From positions 1 through 35,054 of the IMG/VR virus record IMGVR_UViG_3300045921_000956: a stretch of 35,054 nt of DNA. One strand, given 5' to 3'. Made by a program: the position numbers and the translations under genes. The notes under the pieces are model-generated. The model ran no database searches. It was not told where the DNA came from and saw only the letters and a program-made list of their open reading frames with translations. The stretch is from a virus. This document shows positions 15,200-22,636 of the stretch, piece after piece; the stretch's first letter is position 1, and each line of letters opens with the position of its first letter.

Positions 15200-16381
15200 T
15201 CATTTCTCGTCCCCCAGCAGTCGGCGCAGTTCTGCGTCGCGCTTGACCGCGTTACCGGACAGCCTGCGGAAACTGGTGAGGAACAGCGCCTTGCCGCTGC
15301 GCGTGGCCTTGACCACCGTGACGTAGCCGGCGTCCTCCAGCACGTAGACCATCGACAGCTCGCCGTCCCGGAACGCGCGGCCGCGTTCAACGGCTTGCTG
15401 AATGAAGGCGTAATCCGCCTGCGCGATGTCGGCATGGTGGCGCGCCTGTTTCCCGGCGCTTTCGGCTGACAACTGCACCACATGCACGGTCGCACCGATG
15501 CGCTGCGCGTCTGCGTCGGCCATGATGGCGATCGGGAACGTGCCCTCGGGCTTTTTCAGCCAGGCGCCGAACACCTCGCCGCGCACCAGGGCACTGATCG
15601 CCGCGGCCGCCAGCCGCGGATCTGCGGCTTCGAGCTTCTCGCGCGACAGCGCCAGTGCTTCGGCGCGGCGTGACGCACCCGGCGCATAGCCCCAGCCCGG
15701 ATCGACGCCGGCCGGCACGGTGAGGACCTCGCCGGTGCGCGGGTTTATCCATTGACGCGTCTCCGAATGCGGCGCCTCGTCCGGGCCTTTTTTGCCCATG
15801 CGCTCGATGTCACGCTGCGAGAGCTGGATGACCGTGCAACGGCAGTTCCAGCCGTTCGGCGGCGTGTGCGTTTCCCACCAGGGATCGTCGGCGCGCAGCA
15901 CCTTGCCGTTCCAGGCGCGATGCGCCGGGCGCGTGCGATCGTCCAGCACCGCCGAATACATCACGTAGGGCGCGCTGCGCGCGTTGTCCTCGATGCGCTG
16001 CCAGTGCCCGGCCGAGTAGGCCGTGCGCAGGTTGGTGTCGTAGATCGTGCGCAGCCGGCGCACGCTGCCGAGCTGGACGTCGACGACTTCGCCGCTGTCC
16101 GGGTCTTTCACCTCCGCGCGGCCCCACCAGCCGCGCTTGACCAGCTCCGGCCGCAGGTTGTCGATGAAGCGCTGGCGCGACCAGCCTTCGCTGATCGCGC
16201 GGTCGAGATAATCTTTCACATCAGACAGCAGATCGAGGTCCAGCATCTTCGCCACGGTGAACGCGCGGTCGTGTTCCTCGTGCAGCATGTCCTGCCAGGC
16301 GAATGACGCCTTCAGCCCCTTCTGGCGGAAGAACTCGACGGCCTTCTCCGGCGCAAGCGAGAAACTAGCCGCGATCGCCAT
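15200..16381 (-). CDS. Head morphogenesis protein (Mu F / SPP1 gp7-like) with extra C-terminal domain
   Basis: The 393-residue protein has the Mu F-like domain (about 40-190), including TIYDTNLRTAYSAG (112-125), DDRTRPAHRAWNGKV (147-161) and the C-terminal GWNCRCTV (177-184) that ends this domain. Family members ride on the portal and enter the procapsid in a few copies. Residues about 265-393 form a separate alpha/beta domain (IAIMADADAQRIGATVHVVQ; ARHHADIAQADY; SMVYVLEDAGYVTVVKAT) that resembles the barnase/EndoU/RelE-like nuclease domains (PBECR class) fused to such proteins. The start overlaps the portal gene by 17 nt. Confidence 0.88.
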   Translation of the reverse strand: MAIAASFSLAPEKAVEFFRQKGLKASFAWQDMLHEEHDRAFTVAKMLDLDLLSDVKDYLDRAISEGWSRQRFIDNLRPELVKRGWWGRAEVKDPDSGEVVDVQLGSVRRLRTIYDTNLRTAYSAGHWQRIEDNARSAPYVMYSAVLDDRTRPAHRAWNGKVLRADDPWWETHTPPNGWNCRCTVIQLSQRDIERMGKKGPDEAPHSETRQWINPRTGEVLTVPAGVDPGWGYAPGASRRAEALALSREKLEAADPRLAAAAISALVRGEVFGAWLKKPEGTFPIAIMADADAQRIGATVHVVQLSAESAGKQARHHADIAQADYAFIQQAVERGRAFRDGELSMVYVLEDAGYVTVVKATRSGKALFLTSFRRLSGNAVKRDAELRRLLGDEK

Positions 16382-17921
16382 CGGCGGTCATTCCTGAAAG
16401 CCGCGCGATGAAGCCGGCGCGCTCGAGCGACTCCACCAGTTCCTTGCGCGGCGGCGCCATCAGCAGTTCGGACAGGCGCTCGCGGAAGGTGACCAGGTCG
16501 CCGGTCTGCTCGGCAAACGCGATCAGCTCGTCGATGCGGGGGCCGATCATCTCCTGCCAGCGCGCGCTCAGTTCGCCGGCGGCCTTGTCGAGCGCGGCCT
16601 GTTCTGCCACAGCAGCCGACACGGCATCGCGCGCTGATTCGGCAAACGCCGCGCCTTCCGGGGACTGGCTGCGCGGCGCGCTGGGGTCCGGCAGCGATGC
16701 GGCGGCCTTTTTCTTCCAGCGCCCGCCGTACGTCTCGTTGACCTGATCGATGGATTCGTACTCATAACCCATCTCGTGCAGGTTCTTGTCGACCTCGGCG
16801 CGTTTGGCCAGGTCTTCGCCTTCGTCGATCTGGCGGAACACGCGCGGACATTCCGCGCCGGGGAAGTTCCACTCCGTGAGCCAGCGCGCCGGACCGGCGT
16901 TGAATGACTCGCACACCAGATCCGCATCGGACTTGACCAGGTCCTGGCGCACGTCCATCTGCACATCGGCCTTGTATTGGCCGCCGGCGGCTTCGGTGGT
17001 CAGCGTCTGCCCCAGCACCACCTTCGCGATCGCGGCGTCCATGCTGTCGTGCAGCTTCACGTAGTCGGCGGTACCCGATCGCGCGGCCTCGATCAGCTCG
17101 ATGGCCATGCCTTCGGGCAGGATCACGCCGGCATCGGTGTTGATCGCGGCCAGCGCGTTCAACAGCCGGGTCTTTTCCTCTGGGGTGGCGCTGCCGGGGT
17201 AGCTGCCCTTGGCGGTGGGCTGTCCGAACTTTTCCAGGAAGATCATCCAGAACCGGATGCCGGCGCGCTTGAAGAACACCGGCCAGTAGAGCCAGTGCGC
17301 GAGACCGATGCCGTACGGATCGTCGTCGTGATCGGCGCCGGTGCAGAAGCTCCAGAACTTCCGCTCGGGCAGGATCTCGCCGGGGTTGGGCTGCGACGAC
17401 GTCATCAGCCGCAGGCGCATGGCGCCGTCGAAGGCGAAGCGGCGGCGGTCGCGCACGCGGATCCCGTTGATGGTGACGTAGCGTCCCTCGCGGCCCCACA
17501 GCATCTCCGCCACCGCGTACCCGTAGAACACGCCGTAGAGCATGCCGTTGGTCACCGCGTCCCAGCGCACGCGCTGGAGCTGCTTCTTGAGGAACTCGGC
17601 TGCCGCCTTGTCGATCGCACGCTTGCCGCCCGGCTCGACCTCCCACGGCCGGGCGATCACGGCGAGCCGGCGCTGGGCAAAGGTTGACGCCGCCTGCGTG
17701 TCGCGCAGCACCTCGCGATAGATGTGGTAGTTGCCGGCGCCGCGCGCCATCAGCACCGGATCCTGCGGCGCGAGCTGCTGCATCGGTGATACGAAGCCGC
17801 GGGTGATGTCGCGGCCGTCTTGCGTCGTGGCGATCTCGCGCGACTCGGGCGCCGCGGCCGCGGCCTCGGCAAAGGATGCCGGCACCACCATGCCGGACGG
17901 GAGCTGGACGTAATCGGTCAT
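16365..17921 (-). CDS. Portal protein (DUF935, Mu gp29-like)
   Basis: The 518-residue product fits DUF935 portals: an N-terminal region, a long alpha/beta core with EKFGQPTAKGSYPGSATPEEK near 236-256 and QTLTTEAAGGQYKADVQMDV near 304-323, and a helical C-terminal part. It should form the dodecameric ring at one capsid vertex through which DNA is pumped. It starts directly after the large terminase stop and overlaps the F-like gene, the conserved Mu order 28-29-30. Confidence 0.93.
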   Translation of the reverse strand: MTDYVQLPSGMVVPASFAEAAAAAPESREIATTQDGRDITRGFVSPMQQLAPQDPVLMARGAGNYHIYREVLRDTQAASTFAQRRLAVIARPWEVEPGGKRAIDKAAAEFLKKQLQRVRWDAVTNGMLYGVFYGYAVAEMLWGREGRYVTINGIRVRDRRRFAFDGAMRLRLMTSSQPNPGEILPERKFWSFCTGADHDDDPYGIGLAHWLYWPVFFKRAGIRFWMIFLEKFGQPTAKGSYPGSATPEEKTRLLNALAAINTDAGVILPEGMAIELIEAARSGTADYVKLHDSMDAAIAKVVLGQTLTTEAAGGQYKADVQMDVRQDLVKSDADLVCESFNAGPARWLTEWNFPGAECPRVFRQIDEGEDLAKRAEVDKNLHEMGYEYESIDQVNETYGGRWKKKAAASLPDPSAPRSQSPEGAAFAESARDAVSAAVAEQAALDKAAGELSARWQEMIGPRIDELIAFAEQTGDLVTFRERLSELLMAPPRKELVESLERAGFIARLSGMTADGDRG

Positions 17922-19565
17922 TCAAAATCCTCCGAAATCATTGCCGCCGGCCACCGCGCCGAAGCCGGTGTCACCGGATATGGCGCGCACCGGCGCGTCG
18001 ATCATGGCTCCGAGCCGGCGCTGGCCCGTGGACTGGTATTCGATCGGCACCGCCTCGCTGCGTGCTGCGGCCCAGGCCATCACGCGCGCGACGACGCGGT
18101 CGCCGTGGCGCTGCCCGCCGTCGCTGCCCTTGTCGGATCCCGCGTCCATCGTCGGGTAGCCGTTTTTGAGCACCACCCGGCGGTGGTCGGCGATCTCGTC
18201 CTCATCGCGCGGCAGCTCGATATTGCGCCCCTCGAGCGCGGCCTTGTAGGGCGGGAAGTTCTCCGCATACCAGGTCGGCGTCGCCATCACGCACTCGATG
18301 CGCGACACGCCGAACTTCTGCAACGCGGCCTCAGCGAGCTGCTGGCCGTTGCCGCGCGCATCGAACTTCGCGTGCTCGAACAGCGGCAGGTTGGCGATCA
18401 GCCACAGGTTGACCTTCTGCTGCACATCGAACGGGATGTTGCGCAGCTCGACGGTCAGCGTCGCCCGCCACTTGCGCGGCGCGATCTCCTGCATCACGCC
18501 CTCGACCGACAAGTCGCCGCTGCGGCCGAAATCGCGCCCCAGAACCGAACGAACATTCGGCAGGTTGTCGATGACCGGCTTCAGCACGTCGGCAATCCAG
18601 CGGTCGGTCTCGGCCAGGCGGTTGGGGTTGAGCGTCCATTCCGGCGGCTTGACCCAGCGAATGACGACACAATCGTCGGACTGGCAATGCTCGACCAGCG
18701 TGCGCGGCAGGTAGACGCCGCCGCCCATCGCCGGGATGCAGTCCAGCTCCTCGGCCGCGCCTTCGCCGTACTGGGCGCGGATCGCCGTGCGCCAGGCGTC
18801 GCGCGATGCGTACTTGAACCGCGCGCCCATGACCAGCTTCACGCGCTCGAACAGCCCGTCGTTCAGCGCATCGTCGAAGGTGGTGCGGTGCAGGCTGTAG
18901 GGCAGCTTGCCGGCGCGGATGTCCTTGACCAGCAGGTTGAACGGGTTGTCCTCGCCGTTGTGCGAGCTCAAGATGCGTACTCTTCCGCCCCAGATCAGCA
19001 TCGCCATCGCGGCCTTCAAGAGGCCGGGCAGGTCATCATGGAACGCGGCCTCGTCGATGATGACCAGGCCCTGCTTGCCGCGGATCGACCGCGGGCGGGA
19101 AGACAAGGCCAGCACCTTGAAGCCGCTGTCGAAGTCGATGCGGAAGGCCTTGATCTGGCGCACATCGCCGTCGTCGGTGGTGTCCTCGAACAGCAGCTCC
19201 TGCATCGCGCCGGCCGCGCGGTTGAAGCTGCGCGCCCACATGGCGCAGTCGTCGATGAACTCCCGCGTCATGTCCTCGGAGTAGCCGATGTAGAGCGCGT
19301 CCATGCCGCCGGCGTCGGCCGTGGCGCCGGCCGTCAGCACCGCCACCGAGGCCGTGCACCAGCTCGCGCCGATCCGGCGGGACTTCTCCCAGACCGCCAC
19401 GTCGGCCGGGTCGCCGACCCACGACTGCTGCATCGGCAGCAGGACGGCCGGCGCGGCGGCCGGCTGGACCGCCTCCCGGACGGCTTGGGCGGCGGGGGCC
19501 GATCCGGGCCGTTTTTTGGCGGTTACGGGCGCGTGGGCGGTTTTTGGGGGGTGGCTCGGCGGCAT
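17922..19565 (-). CDS. Large terminase subunit (Mu gp28-like)
   Basis: The 547-residue protein shows the packaging motor ATPase: adenine-side WVGDPADVAVWEKSRRIG (49-66) with the Walker A-like EKSRRIGAS, and Walker B GLVIIDEAAF (166-175). The C-terminal part has the RNase H-type nuclease signature GRDFGRSGDLSV and the late Asp-rich HGDRVVARVMAW. It cuts and packages DNA, in Mu-like phages by headful starting near the left end. The first ~44 residues are Ala/Pro-rich and the ATG at 19565 has no visible ribosome site, so the true start could be internal (M45). Confidence 0.93.
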   Translation of the reverse strand: MPPSHPPKTAHAPVTAKKRPGSAPAAQAVREAVQPAAAPAVLLPMQQSWVGDPADVAVWEKSRRIGASWCTASVAVLTAGATADAGGMDALYIGYSEDMTREFIDDCAMWARSFNRAAGAMQELLFEDTTDDGDVRQIKAFRIDFDSGFKVLALSSRPRSIRGKQGLVIIDEAAFHDDLPGLLKAAMAMLIWGGRVRILSSHNGEDNPFNLLVKDIRAGKLPYSLHRTTFDDALNDGLFERVKLVMGARFKYASRDAWRTAIRAQYGEGAAEELDCIPAMGGGVYLPRTLVEHCQSDDCVVIRWVKPPEWTLNPNRLAETDRWIADVLKPVIDNLPNVRSVLGRDFGRSGDLSVEGVMQEIAPRKWRATLTVELRNIPFDVQQKVNLWLIANLPLFEHAKFDARGNGQQLAEAALQKFGVSRIECVMATPTWYAENFPPYKAALEGRNIELPRDEDEIADHRRVVLKNGYPTMDAGSDKGSDGGQRHGDRVVARVMAWAAARSEAVPIEYQSTGQRRLGAMIDAPVRAISGDTGFGAVAGGNDFGGF

Positions 19566-19593
19566 GGATAGGGCTAGGCGCTTTAAAGAGGCT

Positions 19594-19782
19594 TTAAAGA
19601 GCGCGCCTCGGCGCTCGGACGGGCAGACACCGCATCAAGGGGCTTCCGACGCAGCAGCGGCCGTTTTGGCGCGTTTTCGGCGGAATCGGCGCGGTGATCC
19701 TGATAAGTATCTGATTTATTTGAATGATTGTTGTAATGCTGCGACAGCCAGCAGCGCCGGCCTCGAGGACGGCCGCGTTCAT
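19594..19782 (-). CDS. Possible small ORF between terminase subunits
   Basis: A 62-codon frame starts with ATGA overlapping the small-terminase stop and fills most of the 213-base gap before the large terminase. The gap has an AT-richer patch (19700-19740) and a direct repeat GGCTTTAAAGAG near 19579-19603. The predicted product (MNAAVLEAGAAGCRSITTII...) has no recognisable features and codon use is unconvincing. It may only couple translation to the large terminase, or may not be a gene. Confidence 0.3.
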   Translation of the reverse strand: MNAAVLEAGAAGCRSITTIIQINQILIRITAPIPPKTRQNGRCCVGSPLMRCLPVRAPRRAL

Positions 19783-20339
19783 GCGGCGATCCCCAGAATC
19801 TCGCGGCGGATGTGGTCGATCGCGCCGGCTGAGAGTCCGCCTTTCTTCGCGACCTTCGCCGCGGCATCGGCCGCGGCGGCGACACGGCCGCGGATCTCGA
19901 TCTCGTGTTTTTTTTGGCTCACGGACGCGCGCGAGAGCGTGGCGACGTTCTTCGCGAGCTGGCTCAAGAGCTTCGCGCGGGCCATCTTCGACTGCTCGTC
20001 GTCCTTGCCGTCGGCCTGTTCGAGTTCCTGCAGGCTGACCAGGACGTTGAAGACTTCGGTCTGGATCATGCCCATCACCGCGCCGGAGAGCTGCCCGGCG
20101 TCATCCGGCGCCGCCTCCGCGATGATGCGCGCGGCTTCGGTGCTGGCCTTGATCGCGGCGAGCTTGCGCTCCAGGTTGCTGCCGTAGCGCTGGATGCTCG
20201 ACTTGCCGATGCTGTAGCCGCGCTCGCGCAGCTCGGACTCGAGCGCGGTGTAGCCGGCGAAGTTGCCGGACACCAGCGCGCGGTCCAGCCATTCCTTGAC
20301 GGCCGGCGGCAGCGTTTCGACTTTCGATCGTTTCGGCAC
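19779..20339 (-). CDS. Small terminase subunit (DUF3486, Mu gp27-like)
   Basis: The 186-residue protein starts at GTG and opens PKRSKVETLPPAVKEWLDRAL, then GYTALESELRERGYSIGKSSIQRYG, a helix-turn-helix-like N-terminal region diagnostic of DUF3486. The rest is a long helical oligomerisation region. Small terminases recognise the packaging start and stimulate the large subunit. It sits right before the large terminase with a short gap. The early protein at 34471-34698 resembles its N-terminal domain. Confidence 0.9.
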   Translation of the reverse strand: MPKRSKVETLPPAVKEWLDRALVSGNFAGYTALESELRERGYSIGKSSIQRYGSNLERKLAAIKASTEAARIIAEAAPDDAGQLSGAVMGMIQTEVFNVLVSLQELEQADGKDDEQSKMARAKLLSQLAKNVATLSRASVSQKKHEIEIRGRVAAAADAAAKVAKKGGLSAGAIDHIRREILGIAA

Positions 20340-20346
20340 GATTGCC

Positions 20347-20652
20347 TCAGCCCCAGTATTTTTTCGGCCGCGCGATGCCGGGCTCGGCCTCTACGGTGTA
20401 TTCGACGAAGTCAACGCCGTGGCGCGTGAGGCCGGCGAGCCAGGGCGCGCCCTCCGGCCGCTTCAGCGTGACCAGGTGCCGGTCGGACAGGTAGTCCAGC
20501 TCGCGGCGCAGGTCCAGCGCGGTGCACTGCATCGGGATCGCCTGGATTGCGGACAGCACCAGCGATTCGGCCACAGCCTCGGGGCGGCCGGCGTTCAGCG
20601 CGACCAGGATGTGCCAGCGGATGGCCTCGCGGCGGGCTTTTTCCATGTCCAT
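20347..20652 (-). CDS. Mu gp26-like small protein, winged-helix-like
   Basis: The 101-residue product has an N-terminal helical part (RREAIRWHILVALNAGRP), a helix LDLRRELDYLSDRHLVTL and a wing-like segment LKRPEGAPWLAGLTRHGVDFVEYT, which together look like a winged helix. Proteins of this size and type lie between DUF2730 and DUF3486 genes in Mu-like phages; a role in packaging or DNA binding is possible but unproven. Confidence 0.8.
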   Translation of the reverse strand: MDMEKARREAIRWHILVALNAGRPEAVAESLVLSAIQAIPMQCTALDLRRELDYLSDRHLVTLKRPEGAPWLAGLTRHGVDFVEYTVEAEPGIARPKKYWG

Positions 20653-20657
20653 GTCTT

Positions 20658-21032
20658 TCAGTCCTTCTTGTTGCGCTCGAGCACCAGATCGAGGCGCGTG
20701 TTGAGCGAATCCAGCTTGGCGGTGATGACCGTCTCGAAACGGATGTGGTCTTCGCGTCGAACGTATTCGCGCGGCAGGTCGGCCTGCAGCTTGAGCAGCT
20801 CGCGCTCGACGCGGTGCCAGTTCTGCGCCTCCTGCTGCGAATTTTTCTGCAGCTCGTCAAACCGCGCGTCCCAGCGGGCAGAGGCTTCGGATCGCAGCTG
20901 CTCCTGCGCCCTGAATTTTTCGCCGAGCCGTTTCTCGAACTGGTCGAGCAGCACCTTGCCGAAAGCACCGGACGCGGCGAAGAACGTCAGCAGCAGCGTG
21001 ATCATCTGCCACAGCTCGAGTTGCACGGTCAT
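20658..21032 (-). CDS. DUF2730-like protein (Mu gp25-type) with N-terminal membrane segment
   Basis: I place the start at the ATG ending at 21032, since GGAGAG precedes it and it overlaps the upstream stop as ATGA; the longer frame is not supported. The 124-residue product has one hydrophobic segment (about 7-27, WQMITLLLTFFAASGAFGKV) and a long coiled coil ending in RLDLVLERNKKD. This matches the DUF2730 family found before the terminase genes of Mu-like phages. Its function is not known. Confidence 0.85.
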   Translation of the reverse strand: MTVQLELWQMITLLLTFFAASGAFGKVLLDQFEKRLGEKFRAQEQLRSEASARWDARFDELQKNSQQEAQNWHRVERELLKLQADLPREYVRREDHIRFETVITAKLDSLNTRLDLVLERNKKD

Positions 21033-21241
21033 GTTCTTGTTCTCTCCTTGATTTCCTGACAGTCGATGCACAGCCGGACGCCCGGCAGCGCCGCGCGCCG
21101 CGCGGCCGGGATCTCGACGCCGCAGTCGGCGTTCTGGCAAAACAGCGCGGAGACGCCTTGCAGCGAGCGCGCCGACTGCGCCTGCAGCGCATCGCGCAAA
21201 AAGGCGGCTTCCTGCTCGGCGGCGATGTCGCAGATGTCCAT
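21029..21241 (-). CDS. TraR/DksA-type zinc-finger protein
   Basis: The 70-residue product has an N-terminal helix and a C-terminal zinc finger with IPAARRAALPGVRLCIDCQE, the TraR/DksA signature. The first Cys pair is spaced CQNADC rather than the common CxxC, and the second is CIDC. TraR-type proteins enter the RNA polymerase secondary channel and mimic DksA/ppGpp; a late-expression or host-control role is likely. It heads the head gene cluster and overlaps the DUF2730-like gene as ATGA. Confidence 0.85.
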   Translation of the reverse strand: MDICDIAAEQEAAFLRDALQAQSARSLQGVSALFCQNADCGVEIPAARRAALPGVRLCIDCQEIKERTRT

Positions 21242-21537
21242 CAGCGCGCCCTTACCGGCAGATCGATCGCGCGCACCAGCTTGCGGCCATCCGACAGCAC
21301 CGCGCGGCAGCGCAGCTTGTAATCGTTGCCGTCGACGCCGTTGCGCACCGACTGCAGCACGTCAGCGGAAGCAATCGACGCCGCGCCGTTCAACATGGCG
21401 CCGGCGGAGGGATCGTTGCCCTTGATCACGGTGATCGTGACGTAATCGACCGCATCGAGCGTCGCCACGCCCAGCTCGCCGGCGAACGGAAAGGTGACGG
21501 TGATGATTTCGTCGGGGTCTTTGGAATCAGCGCTCAT
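21241..21537 (-). CDS. Small beta-rich protein partnered with the repeat fibre
   Basis: The 98-residue product is beta-rich (EIITVTFPFAGELG; DAVDYVTITVIKG; KLRCRAVLSDGRKLVRAIDLPV) and resembles an Ig-like small structural domain. Its ATG overlaps the stop of the repeat-protein gene, so the two are co-translated and probably act together at the tail. Comparable small proteins occur beside fibre-like genes in other phages; no function is established. Confidence 0.75.
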   Translation of the reverse strand: MSADSKDPDEIITVTFPFAGELGVATLDAVDYVTITVIKGNDPSAGAMLNGAASIASADVLQSVRNGVDGNDYKLRCRAVLSDGRKLVRAIDLPVRAR

Positions 21538-22634
21538 GCGGCTTTGAACTCCCGGCTTAAATCCTGCGCGGTGAAACGGCGGACGCTGTCCCGCGCGCCG
21601 AACGCACGACGCGGATCGCCAGACTGAAACCGGCGCGCGGCATTGCGGGCGCGGAACAGCCGCACGCGGTCGGCGGCGACATAACGCGGGTCGCTCTGCA
21701 GCGGCACGAAGTGGGTCAGTGTTCCGGAGGCGGCGACGTCACCCAGCGCCGCACCCGACAGCGGTATCGCGGTGACCAGGCTCGCGGATGCCAGGACTTC
21801 GCCGGCGGCGGCGCCTGCCAGGTCGATGCCGGTCGAGAGCGCCGCCTGCGCCAGCGCATTGATCAGCGCGGCGCCGTTCAAGCGGATTTCAACCGTGAGC
21901 GCGCCATTGCCGTTGACGACGGCCGCCGCGACGCCGGCGAGCGGAATCTGCGTGGTGAGTGCGCCGGCAGCCGTGGCCGCGGCGACGGCGTCTCCTTCCA
22001 GCTCGGCGCCAGGGCCGTTGCCGCCAGTCGTCAGGTCGCCGGACAGGGTGACGATTGCCGCCGCGGCGCCGGCCAGCGGGATCTGCGTGGTCAGCGCACC
22101 AGCGGCCTGCACATTCGCTGCCGCTGCGCCCGCGAGCGGGATGCCGGTGGCCAAACCGCCGGTCATCAATGCCTGCGCCAGCGCCGCGCCGTCGAGCCGG
22201 ATCTGCGCGGTGAGGCTGCCGGTGGCCGCCGCCTGTGCCTGGGCAGCACCGTCAAGGTTGATCGGCACTGACAAGTCGCCGCTCATCGCGGCTTGTGCCT
22301 CTGCCGCGGCCGCCATCAGAATCTGCGTGGACAGCCCGCCCTGCGCCAGCGCCTGTGCGACGGCCGCGACGTTCAGGCGGATCTGCGCGGTCAACGCGCC
22401 GGATGCGACGGTTACGGCCGCCGCGACGCCGGCGAGCCTGATCTGCGTACTCAGTGCGCCTGCGGCCGTACTCACGACCAGCGCCGCACCGGCAAGCGGG
22501 ATCTGCGTGGTGATCGCGCCGGCGGCGGACGCTTGTGCCTGGGCGTCACCGGCCAGCGCGGCAGCGCCGCCGCCGGCGGATTCGTCAGGAATCGCGCCGA
22601 GCGCGGCTTCCGCTATGGATGAAAACCCGAGCAT
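21534..22634 (-). CDS. Repeat-built fibre-like structural protein
   Basis: The 366-residue protein has three parts. Residues 1-26 begin MLGFSSIAEAALGAIP, an opening seen in phage structural proteins. Residues 27-311 are fourteen tandem units, thirteen of 20 residues and one of 25, with consensus LxGAAxAxxxAxGxLTTQIx. Residues 319-363 are five nonamers of the form xAxDxxRxF. The alternation of hydrophobic beta-type and turn residues suggests a beta-solenoid or fibrous rod, an inference from periodicity. It lies in a fibre module between lysis and head genes. The extreme composition could be confused with a low-complexity shadow, but the start/stop overlap and regular repeats on this strand support it as real. 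Confidence 0.82.
   Translation of the reverse strand: MLGFSSIAEAALGAIPDESAGGGAAALAGDAQAQASAAGAITTQIPLAGAALVVSTAAGALSTQIRLAGVAAAVTVASGALTAQIRLNVAAVAQALAQGGLSTQILMAAAAEAQAAMSGDLSVPINLDGAAQAQAAATGSLTAQIRLDGAALAQALMTGGLATGIPLAGAAAANVQAAGALTTQIPLAGAAAAIVTLSGDLTTGGNGPGAELEGDAVAAATAAGALTTQIPLAGVAAAVVNGNGALTVEIRLNGAALINALAQAALSTGIDLAGAAAGEVLASASLVTAIPLSGAALGDVAASGTLTHFVPLQSDPRYVAADRVRLFRARNAARRFQSGDPRRAFGARDSVRRFTAQDLSREFKAA
21702..22556 (-). repeat. Fourteen tandem ~60-bp degenerate coding repeats
   Basis: These are the DNA units for the 20-residue repeats of the fibre-like protein. One unit (the ninth) is 75 bp because of an inserted GNGPG-type turn. Units are diverged at the DNA level, but recurring blocks such as agcgggatctgcgtggt and gcgccggc are visible. 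Unit number could change by recombination or replication slippage. Confidence 0.8.
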
Positions 22635-22636
22635 GG

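Noticed and set aside
14557-15495. 312-residue version of the gpG-like protein
   Set aside because: The upstream part is the F-like gene read out of frame; GTG at 15054 has a GGAGG site and begins the family homology.
17820-19571. 583-codon plus-strand reading frame opposite the large terminase
   Set aside because: It is exactly antisense to a motif-confirmed terminase, its product is Arg/Ala/His-rich without domains, and it is the usual antisense openness of high-GC coding DNA.
21702-22556. Possible CRISPR array or noncoding repeat
   Set aside because: Units are diverged, contiguous, without unique spacers, and keep a coding frame with a 20-residue period.
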